Assembly: GCF_004310865.1 (NCBI RefSeq)
Contig: NZ_SIXI01000005.1
Span: 248,001 to 312,000, forward strand
DNA from: Aquabacterium lacunae
GTDB taxonomy: Bacteria > Pseudomonadota > Gammaproteobacteria > Burkholderiales > Burkholderiaceae_C
Direction: 5' to 3'
DNA length: 64,000 nucleotides
The translations under genes and the position numbers were made by a program. Of this stretch, positions 8,580-19,100 are shown piece after piece. How positions within the stretch are numbered: position 1 is the stretch's first letter; each line of letters begins with the position of its first letter. Below the pieces are notes generated by a model. The model was given only the letters and a program-made list of their open reading frames with translations, ran no database searches and was not told the DNA's origin.

Positions 8580-9971
8580 TCAGGATTCGGTGGGGGCTGT
8601 GGCGCCGGGTTCGGGGCGCAGCAGGCCTTGGCTGATGAGTTGCACGTCGGGGTCGTCCACCGCGAGGTGCTGCGCGCTGAACTGCAGCTGCCAGGGCATG
8701 CGGGCGAGGTCACCCGTCTGGCCCTTGAGGGTGCGGGCCTGGCCGTCGCCCAGCAGGGGCAGCAGTTGCAGGCGGTAGGCGGCGTGGGCAAAGCGCCCGC
8801 CCAGCACGGCCTCGTGCAGCGGGTGGGCCTCGGCGTCTTCCGGTGCCGAGCTGCCGTCGGGCAGGGGCGGCGGCGGTGTGCGTTGCCACTGGCCCAGCAG
8901 GTCGATCAGGCCGCCCAGTTCAGGCGGCAGCTGCAGCACGTCGAGTGTGCCGTCGCCGGCTTCGGCGGCGGGCGGCAGGCCGCTGCTGCGCTGCGGGTCG
9001 GGGCGGTCTCGCTCGAACTCGCCTTCGGCCACGTCGACCAGGTCGTGCTGGCTGACGAACACAGGACGCACAGGCAGGCTCAGGGCCTCGCCCATCAGGG
9101 TGTCGAGGCTGGCGTGGTTCTGCAGCCACTGGCGCACATCGCTGGTGGTCAGGCCGGTGCTGCCCAGCGTGACGCGTTGGCGATCGGCCTGCTGCAGGGC
9201 GCGGGTGAACTGGCTGGCCATGGCCAGCAGGCGGGCCTGGGCGGCCCCCAGCGAGCGGGCGGCGCGCTCCAGGCGCGGGTCGTCGTGTTCGGCGCGGATC
9301 AGGGCCGTGAGGGCCTGACCGGCCTTGTCGACCAGCTGCAGCGCGCGCTCGAAGCGGGGCTGGGCCAGGCGCAGGCGGGTTTCCGAGCCACTGGCGATGG
9401 CGTCGGCGAAATCATCGTGCAGGCGCGACAGCTGCGCGTGCAGGTGCTGCAGGTGGGCGGCATCGACCAGGCCCAGCTGCTGCGCGCCGGCCACCTGGGC
9501 CAGCAGCGCGCCCATTTCGTCGTCGTCGGTGGGGGCGTTGTTCAGCGGGGCCAGCAGGGCCTGCACCTGCTGCGCCAGGGGCGTGAGCTGGTAGGTCAGC
9601 TCGCTGGCGTCCCATTGCAGCAGGTCGAGGTCGCGCAGGCGGCGCAGCACGGCCTCCAGTGGCTCGGGATGCACTTCATGGAAGACCTGCATCAGCTCGT
9701 CGCGGCTGAGGCGGCCTTGCGGCACGGCGCACAGGCCCAGGAAGCACCACAGGCGGAACTGCACCAGGGCTTGCGTGCCCGAGAACAGGCCGCGCAGGGC
9801 GTCGATCAGGGGCATGCGCTGGCCCAGCACCCAGGCGCGTGGATGGGCCGGTGCGGCGTCGGGGTCACGGAAGCAGGCCTCGAAGCGGCTCAGCTCGGCG
9901 GCTTCGGCCGCGTCGCTGGCGAGCGCGGCACTGTCTGGCGGTTTTCGTGCGGGCGTGAAGGCCTCATTCAT
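8580..9971 (-). CDS. mksF: MksF/JetA-like kleisin subunit
   Basis: 463 residues, helical and Leu/Ala/Gln-rich, compatible with the kleisin of MksBEF/Wadjet-type condensins. The N-terminal part after residue 40 (WVLGQRMPLIDALRG, then FRLWCFLGLC) resembles the winged-helix region, the middle is predicted coiled coil, and the C-terminal part is Pro/Asp-rich before a short ordered end. It is the first gene of the mksFEB-like operon. Identification rests mainly on gene order and the unmistakable SMC partner; direct motif support for the kleisin is weaker. Confidence 0.7.
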   Translation of the reverse strand: MNEAFTPARKPPDSAALASDAAEAAELSRFEACFRDPDAAPAHPRAWVLGQRMPLIDALRGLFSGTQALVQFRLWCFLGLCAVPQGRLSRDELMQVFHEVHPEPLEAVLRRLRDLDLLQWDASELTYQLTPLAQQVQALLAPLNNAPTDDDEMGALLAQVAGAQQLGLVDAAHLQHLHAQLSRLHDDFADAIASGSETRLRLAQPRFERALQLVDKAGQALTALIRAEHDDPRLERAARSLGAAQARLLAMASQFTRALQQADRQRVTLGSTGLTTSDVRQWLQNHASLDTLMGEALSLPVRPVFVSQHDLVDVAEGEFERDRPDPQRSSGLPPAAEAGDGTLDVLQLPPELGGLIDLLGQWQRTPPPPLPDGSSAPEDAEAHPLHEAVLGGRFAHAAYRLQLLPLLGDGQARTLKGQTGDLARMPWQLQFSAQHLAVDDPDVQLISQGLLRPEPGATAPTES

Positions 9972-10023
9972 GGGGGCAGATTGTGCCGGAAGCTGGGCGT
10001 GACCCGGCCATGCGGCCCGGCGC

Positions 10024-11127
10024 TCAAGGCCGCGGCAGCAACAACCCCCAGCCCACCAGCCCCCGAGGGCCCAGGCCGACCACCAGTTTGCCGTCGTCGC
10101 TGATGGCCTCGATGCTGCCGATCGGCAAACCGATGTCCCGGGGCAAGCCGGTCACCGGGGTGGTGAAAGCGCTCTGCCCACCGTTGCGCCAGACGACGGG
10201 CCCGCTCTGGTCAAAACCGACGGCGACACCGCTGGCGTTCGCGGCCTTCATCAGTGCCAGAGGCCCAGGCACGTCGGGGGGAGGCGGCTCGGTGGGCAGG
10301 GGTTGCGCCTGTCCTTGTGTCCAGACCGTCGGGTGCTGATAGCCCAGTGCATCGATCACGTCGCCGTAGACCCGCCCATCGTCGGCCAGGCGCACGATGC
10401 GGCAACGGTGGCCTGGTGGCGTGGCCAGTGGCTGTGCCACGCCTTGACTGAGCACATGGCATTGCGCGTCTGCGTCGACCTGAATTGCGATGGCGCCACT
10501 GGCGTTGATCGATCGTGCCACCGAGGACCGGTCAGGGCCCAGGCTCAGTTGTGCGTGCAGGTCGGTGGCCACGCCGTTGCGCCACATGGTGGCCCGCTGG
10601 AGTGCGCTGAGCTCCAGTGAACCAGAGGTGACCACCGAGCCCACGACCACCCCGCTGTCGTTGATGGCGCGAGCCCGCCCGGTGCGTTGGTCCAGCACGG
10701 TTCTTTTGCCCGATGCGTTCCACAGGGTGGGCACGGTGTTGGGGTTGGGGCTCGCGCCCACCACGAGCCCGGCGTTGTTGATGCCGTGCACCGCGTAAGT
10801 GGAGGTCTTCTTGTCTGTGCCCAGCTCCAGCGGTGTGGGCTGCCCTGTGGGCGACCACACGGTTGGCAGGGCGTTGTAAGTGGCGTCGTACCTCAGCCCG
10901 CGCCAGTTGAAGTACACGCCGCTTTTGACAAAGGCCAGGCCAGCCACTTTGCCGCTGCGGTTGACATGCAAGCCCAGGCTTGCCTCAACCCGCGACAGCC
11001 CTGGAGAGGCCGATGTCGTGGGCACCAGTGCCACGTACTGGTAAGAGGTTTGTGCCATGGCCCAAGTTGGCAGGCCACACAGAGCGGCCCAGCAGGCCCA
11101 TCGTGTCAGATCTGGGCGGGTGCGCAT
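10024..11127 (-). CDS. Secreted HAF-repeat protein
   Basis: 367 residues with a cleavable signal peptide (hydrophobic core ACWAALCGLPTWAMA, cleavage after AMA) followed by repeats of the type A-x-x-I-N-x-x-G-x-V-V-G with later A-x-x-W, e.g. VHGINNAGLVVG, ARAINDSGVVVG, ARSINASGAIA, MKAANASGVAVG, IEAISDDGKLVVG. This is the probable extracellular repeat of the HAF family, thought to form a beta-propeller-like exported protein of unknown function. It is a single gene upstream of the condensin operon on the same strand, with no functional link evident. Confidence 0.8.
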   Translation of the reverse strand: MRTRPDLTRWACWAALCGLPTWAMAQTSYQYVALVPTTSASPGLSRVEASLGLHVNRSGKVAGLAFVKSGVYFNWRGLRYDATYNALPTVWSPTGQPTPLELGTDKKTSTYAVHGINNAGLVVGASPNPNTVPTLWNASGKRTVLDQRTGRARAINDSGVVVGSVVTSGSLELSALQRATMWRNGVATDLHAQLSLGPDRSSVARSINASGAIAIQVDADAQCHVLSQGVAQPLATPPGHRCRIVRLADDGRVYGDVIDALGYQHPTVWTQGQAQPLPTEPPPPDVPGPLALMKAANASGVAVGFDQSGPVVWRNGGQSAFTTPVTGLPRDIGLPIGSIEAISDDGKLVVGLGPRGLVGWGLLLPRP

Positions 11128-11205
11128 CGTTGTTCTCCCTGAGGCATTGAGCGGTGGACTCTATGCCAGGGGAAGCATCCTCACCAGATGGGTTTACGAG
11201 TGGTG

Positions 11206-12177
11206 TTACACAAGGCTCATCAGGGTTTCGCAGGGAATCTGCTGGCGCAGTGTGGCGTCTGCGCAGGCCGAGACAATGCAACGCCCAGGCGCCCGCGAGG
11301 TGGCGCAGCGCTGCAAGGTGCTCAGGGGCTGTCCGTCGCGGGTGAACAGGGGGACCACGTCGGGGGTCATGGGGTCACGTGTGCGGCGCAGCACCACGGC
11401 CACCTCGCCCGTGTTCAGCTGCACCAGCGAGCCCGGCGGGTACAGGCCCAGCTCGCGGATCAGGGTGGCACCGAAGTAGCCTGCGCTGCGGTGCTGGAAG
11501 ATCTCGCTGGCCACCCTGGGTGAGAGCAGGCCGGGGCGGCTGCCGCGCGGGCTGAGTTTGGCGCCCAGCACATCGCAAGTGCGCAGGGCATCGGCCAGCA
11601 CATGCGTGCCGGTCAGGCCCAGGGGGTAACCAGTGCCATCGGGCTGTTCGTGGTGCTGCTGCACGGCATCGAGCCAGTCGGTGTCGGTCACCCCCAGTGC
11701 TTCGAGCCACCAACGGCTTTCGGTGGGGTGGTGTCGGATGTCTTCGCGCTGCGTCTCGTCCAGGGGGCCGTCGTGCAAGGCCAGCTGACTTTGCAAGGCC
11801 GTGATCGACACGTTCATGGTCAGTGCGGCCAGCACCCCCGATCGCTCGAGTGCCGGGGACCACTCCTTGCGCTGAGCGATCAGGCTCATCAGCAAGGCCG
11901 TGTGCAGGGCGTGCGCCACGCTGTAGCGATGCAATTCGACGCTCGGGGCGTGCACGACATGGAACAGGCCCACGTCCGGCGACTGCCTGGCCAGGTGCAT
12001 GACGGCTGCGGCCGTGGTCTGCAGGGTGTCCAGCGTGTCCAGGCGCGAAAGGGGCTGCATCAGCACCGGGGTGAGCCCGTCGAGCAATTGCTGCCAGTGC
12101 CGCCAGCAACTTTGTGCGAGCGACTCGGAGGCCTCAGGGCCTGCGCAGTCGGGGGCGATGAGATCCGGGCGTGGCAT
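11206..12177 (-). CDS. Degenerate HD-GYP domain protein
   Basis: About 323 residues resembling the HD-GYP c-di-GMP phosphodiesterase fold. The late motif HHEQPDGTGYP matches the canonical HHExxDGxGYP, and a CDVLGAKLSPR segment matches the ADVFDALTS motif. The HD dyad itself is lost: where LHDIGK is expected the sequence reads LTMNVS, and the first metal histidine region reads RYSVAH. It therefore probably lacks normal phosphodiesterase activity; a c-di-GMP-binding or scaffold role is an inference. Start 12177 is preceded by AGGAGGT. No receiver or membrane domain is present. Confidence 0.7.
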   Translation of the reverse strand: MPRPDLIAPDCAGPEASESLAQSCWRHWQQLLDGLTPVLMQPLSRLDTLDTLQTTAAAVMHLARQSPDVGLFHVVHAPSVELHRYSVAHALHTALLMSLIAQRKEWSPALERSGVLAALTMNVSITALQSQLALHDGPLDETQREDIRHHPTESRWWLEALGVTDTDWLDAVQQHHEQPDGTGYPLGLTGTHVLADALRTCDVLGAKLSPRGSRPGLLSPRVASEIFQHRSAGYFGATLIRELGLYPPGSLVQLNTGEVAVVLRRTRDPMTPDVVPLFTRDGQPLSTLQRCATSRAPGRCIVSACADATLRQQIPCETLMSLV

Positions 12178-12268
12178 GGAACCTCCTGCGTCACCAACAG
12201 GTGTTGGCAAGGGCCAGCGTACGTCAGGCGCCGCCTGCAGGACAGGAACTACGGCACACACGCAGCGA

Positions 12269-12282
12269 TGTGCATTTGCACA
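12269..12282. promoter_or_regulatory. Perfect palindrome upstream of the HD-GYP-like gene
   Basis: TGTGCA-TT-TGCACA, a perfect 6-2-6 inverted repeat about 90 bases upstream of the HD-GYP-like start. It may be an operator for that gene; the regulator is unknown. Confidence 0.35.
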
Positions 12283-12307
12283 ATGCATGGCCGTTCAGGC
12301 CATGCAT
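12283..12307 (-). terminator. Hairpin after the pectinacetylesterase-like gene
   Basis: Perfect inverted repeat ATGCATGGCC / GGCCATGCAT with a five-base loop, starting about ten bases past the stop at 12318. It has no U-tract, so it could be a processing or pausing hairpin rather than a classical terminator. Confidence 0.4.
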
Positions 12308-12317
12308 GGACGGTGCC

Positions 12318-13586
12318 TCAGGGCACGTACTGCGCCAGCCAGTCGGCGAACATGTCCGACAGCAGCACGCGCTGTGTGGTGGGCTTTTCTTCCCAGGCGC
12401 GCAGCGGTGTGCCCTTGCCGTCGAGCAGGTTGTTCAGGAACACCTCGACCGAGCGCAGGCCTTTCTCGACGATGCTGGTGCCGCCGAAGGTGACGATGGT
12501 CAGGCAGTGCGAGCCATTGATGTCCCGTGCGTTGGGCACGTAGTAGCCCACGTTGGGCTGCGTGTCGAGCATGTCGCGCCAGGTGGCCAGCTCCTGTCGC
12601 CATTTCACATTGAGCAGCTTCAGGCGGTCGTCGTTGGTCGGGGCCCCGGCGATCTCGGGGTAGAACTTCTGGTAGCTGAAGGCCGAGAAGTTCGTGTCCT
12701 CCTGGAACACGGCGTAGCCGATGCGGTCTTGCGGGTAGATCTTGCCCAGGCCGGTCGACAGGGTGCCCAGGTTGTCCACGCTGCCGGCTTCGGGGTAGCG
12801 CTTGATCAATTGGGTGACCAGGCCATTCTCGCCATCGAGCCCCCACACGTCACGGATCTTGTTGTGCAGCAGCACCGAGGGCGCCTGTTGCGGTGTGGCA
12901 TTGCGCGGCACCGAGAACAGCGGGCCCGAGTCGGCCAGCAGCGCCATCTTCCTGGGCTGGATGGTGTTGCGGAACACCGGGTAGTTGGCCGCCGAACCCA
13001 CGCCGCCGGCCGAGAAACCCGTCAGCAGCAGGTGATCGGGCTTGGGCAGGTTGGCCGCCATCCACTTGGCCACGGCCTCGGCATTGACGGCGCCGCGGTG
13101 CTGGTAGGTCAAAGGGTTGGCCGCATCGACGTTGTTGTACACGGCGGCCTTGTTGCCGGTGTGCACATCACCCGTGCAGTAGGTCAGGTAGACCATGTTC
13201 CAGCTTTGCGTCTGGATGCTGGTGAGCGGGTTGACGCGGGTGGTGAACGGCGTGACCAGCCCCAGGTGGGCCTGGCGGTTCCAGTCGGTCATGTAGTTGG
13301 TGGGGATGCCGTCGGGGTTGACCGCATCCAGCAGGGTGCCCCCCTTGCACGCGGCCTGGTCCCAGCAGGCGCCGCCACCTTCGAACATCACCACCGTCTT
13401 GCTGGTGAAGGGCGTGCGGTTCACGAAAAAGCGGTAAGGCGTGCCGTTGCCGCAGGAGGCGCCACTGCTGGCGGGCAGCTCGACCATCTCCCACTTGAGG
13501 TAGGCGGCCTGGGCGGCCACGGTGGTCAGCAGCGTGAGGGCGACGCCGCGGCCAGCGCCCAGCAGCATGGAAGACAGCGATTGCAT
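12318..13586 (-). CDS. Pectinacetylesterase/Notum-family secreted hydrolase
   Basis: 422 residues with an N-terminal signal peptide ending near AAQAA. It has the family features: an early glycine-rich oxyanion segment followed by Cys-Trp (FEGGGACWD), the nucleophile elbow GFSAGGVGS, and a late histidine in DINGSHC that would complete the Ser-Asp-His triad. The family comprises alpha/beta-hydrolase carboxylesterases, including plant pectin acetylesterases and animal Notum. The substrate here is unknown; no pectinase genes lie nearby, so other O-acyl or polyester substrates are equally possible. Start 13586 is chosen over 13613 because CGGAG precedes it and it begins the signal peptide. Confidence 0.8.
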   Translation of the reverse strand: MQSLSSMLLGAGRGVALTLLTTVAAQAAYLKWEMVELPASSGASCGNGTPYRFFVNRTPFTSKTVVMFEGGGACWDQAACKGGTLLDAVNPDGIPTNYMTDWNRQAHLGLVTPFTTRVNPLTSIQTQSWNMVYLTYCTGDVHTGNKAAVYNNVDAANPLTYQHRGAVNAEAVAKWMAANLPKPDHLLLTGFSAGGVGSAANYPVFRNTIQPRKMALLADSGPLFSVPRNATPQQAPSVLLHNKIRDVWGLDGENGLVTQLIKRYPEAGSVDNLGTLSTGLGKIYPQDRIGYAVFQEDTNFSAFSYQKFYPEIAGAPTNDDRLKLLNVKWRQELATWRDMLDTQPNVGYYVPNARDINGSHCLTIVTFGGTSIVEKGLRSVEVFLNNLLDGKGTPLRAWEEKPTTQRVLLSDMFADWLAQYVP

Positions 13587-13689
13587 GAGAACTCCGTGTG
13601 CAGTCAGATGCACCCAAGTTTCATTTGGTAGCGATCGCTATTGAATTGGGGCTTTCGAGCGATTGCCCCTCCAGGGCTTGTCGCACCGC

Positions 13690-13723
13690 CCCGAACCGGG
13701 GGTGGGTTTGTGCCCGGTTCGGG
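13690..13723 (-). terminator. Strong hairpin downstream of the chemoreceptor gene
   Basis: CCCGAACCGGG pairs perfectly with CCCGGTTCGGG across a 12-base loop, 23 bases past the chemoreceptor stop. No T run follows, so termination is only a possibility. Confidence 0.4.
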
Positions 13724-13745
13724 TGGAAAGGATGCGTGCGACGGG

Positions 13746-15326
13746 TCAGGCCTGGGTGCGGAACACCGCCACGGAGTCGACCAGCTGCCGCGATTGCTGC
13801 TTGAGACTTTCGGCGGCGGCAGCGCTTTCTTCCACCAGCGCGGCGTTCTGCTGGGTGCCCTGGTCCATCTGGCTGACGGCTTCGCCCACCTGCTGCACGC
13901 CCAGGCTTTGCTGATCGCTCGACACGCTGATCTCCTGCACGATCTGCGTGACGCGCTGGATGGCCTGCACCACTTCGTCCATGGTCTGGCCTGCGCGGTC
14001 GACCCGCTCGGTGCCGGTCTGCACCTGGTCCACGCTGGCCTGGATGAGGTCCTTGATTTCCTTGGCCGCTGTGGCCGAGCGCTGTGCCAGGGTGCGCACT
14101 TCACCGGCCACCACGGCAAAGCCGCGGCCTTGTTCGCCTGCCCGTGCCGCTTCCACAGCGGCATTCAGCGCCAGGATGTTGGTCTGGAAAGCGATGCCGT
14201 CGATCACGCTGGTGATCTCGGCGATGCGGCGTGAGCTGTCGTGGATGGCCTTCATCGCGTCCACGGCCTCATGCACCACCGAGCCGCCCTGCTGCGCCAC
14301 CTGGCTGGCCTGCTGGGCCAGCTGGTTGGCCTGCCGTGCGTTGTCGGCGTTCTGGCGCACGGTCGAGCCCAGCTCGTCCATGGACGCTGCCGTCTCTTGC
14401 AGCGCGCTGGCTTGCACCTCGGTGCGCTGCGACAGGTCGCTGTTGCCATGGGCGATCTGCTCGCTGGCGGTGGCCACGCTCTCGGAGGTCTGACGCACCG
14501 AAGACACCACCTGGCCCAGGCTGTGCTGCATGGCCATCAGTTGCGCCATCAGGCTGTCGCGATCGCCTGGACGCAAGCGCACCTGCCCGGTCAGGTCGCC
14601 AGAGGCCACCGTGCGGACCAGGGCCACCGCTTCGGCCGGGTCGCCGCCCAGTTGCTTGAGCGTCTGCCGTGTGATCAATGCCGCCAGCCCCATCCCTGCC
14701 AGCAGCGTCACGCCCAGCAGTGCCAGCACCACGCCCAGCGCGGTGCGGTAGATCTGAGTGGCCGTTTCGCCAGAGGCCTGCCCCTGCTCGAACACGAAGC
14801 TGGCGGTCATGTCGAGATCGGTCAGCACGGTGTCGAACAGGTCCTTGCCTGCACCATCGCTGACGTCCTTGGCATCGGTCTGTTGCCCGCTGCGGCCCAT
14901 CTTCACGATCTTGGCCGTCTGAGCCTGATACGCGGCCCAGGCCTGATCGGTCTTGTCGATCAAGGGCTTTTCGCCTTCCATCAGCTCGTGGCCACGGTAC
15001 TGGCTCAGTGCTTTGCCCACCAGCTCGGCCTGCGCCTTCATCTTGTCTTCGTACTCGGCCATGTAGCCTTCGTCTGCTGCGGTGGTGTGTTTCACCTCCA
15101 GCTCGCGGAAGGCCAGCATGGCCGTGCGGGCTTCACCCAGGGCGCGCACGCTGGGCAGCCATTTCTCGGCCAGGTCGTCCGAGCTGCTGCTCACCCGGTG
15201 CAGGGCAAACAGCGCGGCAGCACCCAGCAGGGCCGTGAGCACGATCACGGCCAGAAAGGACGAGACCAGTCGGGCCTTCAGGCTCCAGGGGCTGGACAGC
15301 CCCTGACGGGCAGATGCGGTCAGCAT
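13746..15326 (-). CDS. Methyl-accepting chemotaxis protein
   Basis: 526 residues. A first membrane segment (about 22-42) is followed by a helical periplasmic region of about 150 residues resembling the four-helix-bundle MCP sensor, a second membrane segment near 195-215, a HAMP-like region and a long cytoplasmic coiled coil. The signalling tip carries the conserved hairpin around [25 protein letters not shown], split here as [18 protein letters not shown] and [11 protein letters not shown]. It would signal to CheW/CheA. The gene for a secreted Cache-domain protein lies 28 bases upstream on the same strand, suggesting a two-gene operon in which that protein could present a ligand to this receptor. 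Confidence 0.95.
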   Translation of the reverse strand: MLTASARQGLSSPWSLKARLVSSFLAVIVLTALLGAAALFALHRVSSSSDDLAEKWLPSVRALGEARTAMLAFRELEVKHTTAADEGYMAEYEDKMKAQAELVGKALSQYRGHELMEGEKPLIDKTDQAWAAYQAQTAKIVKMGRSGQQTDAKDVSDGAGKDLFDTVLTDLDMTASFVFEQGQASGETATQIYRTALGVVLALLGVTLLAGMGLAALITRQTLKQLGGDPAEAVALVRTVASGDLTGQVRLRPGDRDSLMAQLMAMQHSLGQVVSSVRQTSESVATASEQIAHGNSDLSQRTEVQASALQETAASMDELGSTVRQNADNARQANQLAQQASQVAQQGGSVVHEAVDAMKAIHDSSRRIAEITSVIDGIAFQTNILALNAAVEAARAGEQGRGFAVVAGEVRTLAQRSATAAKEIKDLIQASVDQVQTGTERVDRAGQTMDEVVQAIQRVTQIVQEISVSSDQQSLGVQQVGEAVSQMDQGTQQNAALVEESAAAAESLKQQSRQLVDSVAVFRTQA

Positions 15327-15354
15327 GTGCGGTACTCCCCGGGCGTGCGCCCGA

Positions 15355-15852
15355 TCACTTCTTGTAGCCGATGTAGGTGGCGCCGATCACGGCGCCGCTG
15401 CCGTCCTTGATGGGGCGGTAGCAGGCGTTGAAGGGAGTGCCCAGCACGTCGACGTCGCCGCAGTATTCCTTGCCGCCCTTGACGGCCTCGTAAGCCTTGG
15501 CGCGGGCCAGAGGCGTGCCCACGCCACGCTTGCCTTCTGGCGTCAACACGTTGGTCGATACGCGCACGAAGTCATCGCCATCCTTCACGAACACGGTGGC
15601 CGTGGCGCCGCTGGCCTTCTTGATCTCGTCGACCACGTCGTAGTTGCCGTTGATGCGGCGCGCGCCGAAGTACAGGGCGGGCAGGGTCTTGTCACCCTGG
15701 GCCATGGTGCCTTCCACCTTGGGGGCCCCGATCTTGGCCAGCCGCTCTTCGAGCTGGGAGATGGTGGCTTTGGGGTCATTGGCCAGGGCCTGACCGGACA
15801 AGGCCGACAGGGTCAGGCTGAACGCAATGAGGGTGCGGCGGCTGAGGTGCAT
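15355..15852 (-). CDS. Stand-alone secreted Cache-domain protein
   Basis: 165 residues: a signal peptide (core [17 protein letters not shown]) followed by one Cache-type domain resembling the Cache 3/Cache 2 family, seen in [27 protein letters not shown] and the C-terminal [20 protein letters not shown]. No membrane or signalling domain follows, so the product should be soluble in the periplasm. Cache domains usually form the sensor part of receptors; here it is separate, 28 bases before an MCP gene. Start 15852 has AGGAG upstream; a longer frame to 16002 is not supported. Confidence 0.8.
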   Translation of the reverse strand: MHLSRRTLIAFSLTLSALSGQALANDPKATISQLEERLAKIGAPKVEGTMAQGDKTLPALYFGARRINGNYDVVDEIKKASGATATVFVKDGDDFVRVSTNVLTPEGKRGVGTPLARAKAYEAVKGGKEYCGDVDVLGTPFNACYRPIKDGSGAVIGATYIGYKK

Positions 15853-16106
15853 GGAGCTCTCCTGAAAGTGCACGGGTGGGAAGGTGTGGCACAGACAAGA
15901 CGCGCCACGGTCTGTACGTGCTATCGGTTCCTGCACCGCAGAACTGAGCGCCTGACCAGGCTGCGTCCACCTCGACAAGGTCTTGTCGCGTGAACGATTC
16001 ACGCCTTTTCGTGCGCGATTGCACGCGGGGCGCAGCCGTTACCATGCCCCGAGCCAGACGCCTGTGGCGCCTGCTGCCCTCCCACCCCTTGTTTCCGAGC
16101 CTGCCC

Positions 16107-19100
16107 ATGCCCGTCCTGCTGATTGCCAACCGAGGTGAAATTGCCATCCGCATTGCCCGTGCGGCCCAGGAGCTGGGCTGGCGCACGGTGGGCCTGCAGG
16201 CCAGCGACGAGGGCCACCCCCTGCATGCCGAGCATGTGGGCACCTGTGTGGTGCTGCCAGGGCGTGGCGTGCCGGCCTACCTGGACCAGGCCGCCGTGCT
16301 GGCGGCGGCGCGTGCTCAGGGCTGCACCCATGTGCACCCGGGCTATGGCCTGCTGAGCGAAAACGCCACCTTTGCCCGCGCGTGTGCCGAGGCTGGGCTG
16401 GTGTTCGTGGGGCCAGCGCCCGAGGTGCTCGACCTGCTGGGCGACAAGGCCCAGGCCCGTGCGCTGGCGCAGCGCTGCGGCGTGCCTGTCACCGCAGGCA
16501 TCGACCGGGCCACCACGGTGGCCGAGGCCCAGGCCTTCTTCCGGGGTCTGGGTGAAGGCGGCGCCATGATGATCAAGGCCCTGGCCGGTGGGGGCGGGCG
16601 CGGCATGCGCGTCGTGCACACCTTCGACGACATCGCGCCCCTGCACGCCACCTGCCAGGCCGAAGCCCAGGCCGCGTTTGGCCAGGGCGCGGTGTATGTG
16701 GAGCAGCTGGTGGCCCGTGCACGCCACATCGAGGTGCAGGTGCTGGGCGATGGCTCCGGGGCCGTCAGCCATGCCTGGGAACGTGATTGCACCGTGCAGC
16801 GCAACCACCAGAAGCTGCTGGAGATCGCCCCGGCGCCGAACCTCGATGCGGCCTTGCGCCAGCAGCTGCTGGATGCTGCCGTGCGCCTGGCCCAGGCCGT
16901 GACGCTGCGGGGCCTGTGCACCTTCGAGTTCCTGGTGGACCTTGACCAGTCTGGGGCGTTCTACTTCATGGAGGCCAACCCGCGCCTGCAGGTCGAGCAC
17001 ACCGTCACCGAACAGGTCACGGGCCTGGACCTGGTGCAAAGCCAGCTGCGGCTGGCCCAAGGCGCCACCCTGGCCGAGCTGGGGCTGACCCAGGCCGACA
17101 TTCCCCGCCCGCAGGGCTGTGCCCTCCAGGTGCGCGTGAACACCGAGCGCCAGCTGCCCGACGGCCGCGCGGTGCCGGCCACCGGCCTGGTGCTGGCCTA
17201 CGAGCCCCCGGCGGGGCCCGGCATTCGCGTGGATGGCTGTGGCCATGCCGGCATGCAGCCCCACCCCGGCTTTGACACCCTGGTGGCCAAGGTGGTGGTG
17301 CACCACCCGCTGGGCTTTGCGCCCTGTGTGGCCCGTGCGCGCCGCGCCCTGGCCGAGTTTCGCCTCGATGGCGTGGCCCACAACATCGCGCTGGCCCAGG
17401 CCATCCTGGCGCATGCCGATGTGGGCGCGCACGCCGTGAGCACGCGCTGGCTGCAGCAGCAGCTCGCGGCCTTGCTGCCACTGGCCGAGCAGCAGCCGCG
17501 GCCCAAGCCTCTGATCCACCTGCATGCAGGCCCAGCCACGCAAGGTGCGTCTGCAGGTGGGGCCCACGCGGTGGCCGACCTGCCCGAAGGCTGCGTGGCC
17601 GTGTGCACATCGGTGCCTGGCTCGCTGATGGCCTGGCGCGTGCAGCCCGGCGAGGTGGTGCGTGCCGGCCAGTGCGTGGCGCTGGTCGAGGCCATGAAGA
17701 TGGAGTTCGAGATCCTGGTCGAGCAGGGCGGGCGTGTGGACGTGCTGCTGGCCGAGGTGGGTCATGTGCTGGCCGACGGGCAGGCCCTGCTGGCACTCGA
17801 CCCGCGGCACGACGACGGGCAGGCGCATGCCAGCGGTCAGCAGGCGCTCGACCCCGACCACATCCGCCCCGACCTGGCCGAGGTGGTGCAGCGCCACCTC
17901 GTGACCCAGGACGCAGCCCGCCCGGAGGCTGTGGCCAAACGCCACGCCCAGGGGCAGCTCACCGCGCGCGAGAACATCGACCGCTTCGTCGATGCTGGCA
18001 GCTTCATCGAATACGGCGCGCTGGCACTGGCCTCGCAACGCACCCGCCTGAAAGAGGCCGAACTGATCGCCCGCAGCCCCGCCGATGGCCTGGTGGCCGG
18101 GCTGGCCACCGTGAACGCCGCACAGTTCGGTGAGCAGGCCGCCCGCTGCATGGTCATGGCTTATGACTACACCGTGTTCGCCGGCACGCAGGGCGTCATC
18201 AACCACCAGAAGACCGACCGCCTGCTGCACCTGGCCCTGCAGCGGCAGATCCCCCTGGTGCTGTGGGCCGAAGGTGGTGGTGGGCGCCCCAACGACGAAT
18301 ACCCCGGGGTCAGTCTGCTCGACAACATGACCTTCCTGGGGCTGGCCCGCCTCAGTGGCCTGGTGCCCACGGTGGCCATCGTCAATGGCCGCTGCTTCGC
18401 AGGCAACGCAGCCCTGGCGGGTTGCTGCGACGTGATCATCGCCACGCAAAGCACCACCCTCGGCATGGCGGGCCCGGCCATGATCGAAGGCGGCGGCCTG
18501 GGCAAGTTCGCACCCGAAGAGGTGGGCCCGGTCAGCATGCAGGAGCCCAATGGCGTGATCGACATCGTCGTGAAGGACGAGGCTGAAGCCGTGGCCGTGG
18601 CCCAGCGCTACATGGGCTACTTCCAGGGGCGCACCACCGACTGGACCGCGCCCGACCAGCGCCTGCTGCGCCACCTGGTCCCTGAAAAGCGCACCCAGGT
18701 GTACGACGTTCGCGCCGTGATCCGCACCCTGTGTGATGAAGGCTCGGTGCTGGAGTTGCGCCCGCGCTTTGCCAGCGGCATGGTCACGGCCCTGGCGCGG
18801 CTGGAGGGCCGCCCCGTGGGCCTGATCGCCAACGACCCGCGCCACCTGGGCGGCGCCATCGACGCCGATGGGGCCGACAAGGCTGCGCGCTTCATGCAGC
18901 TCTGTGACGCCTTCGACATCCCGCTGGTGTCGCTGTGCGACACGCCCGGCTTCATGGTGGGCCCCGAGGCCGAGAAGACCGCCACCGTGCGCCACTTCTC
19001 GCGCATGTTCCTGGCCGCGGCCAGCCTCACGGTGCCTTACTTCGTGGTGGTGCTGCGCAAGGGCTACGGCCTGGGCGCGCAGGCCATGACGGCCGGCAGC

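Noticed and set aside
4916-9971. Wadjet anti-plasmid defence system
   Set aside because: No JetD/MksG nuclease gene is adjacent, so only a condensin-type complex is supported.
16044-16106. N-terminal extension of the carboxylase from GTG 15990 or ATG 16044
   Set aside because: The added residues do not match the biotin carboxylase N-terminus, which normally begins a few residues before LIANRGEIA.
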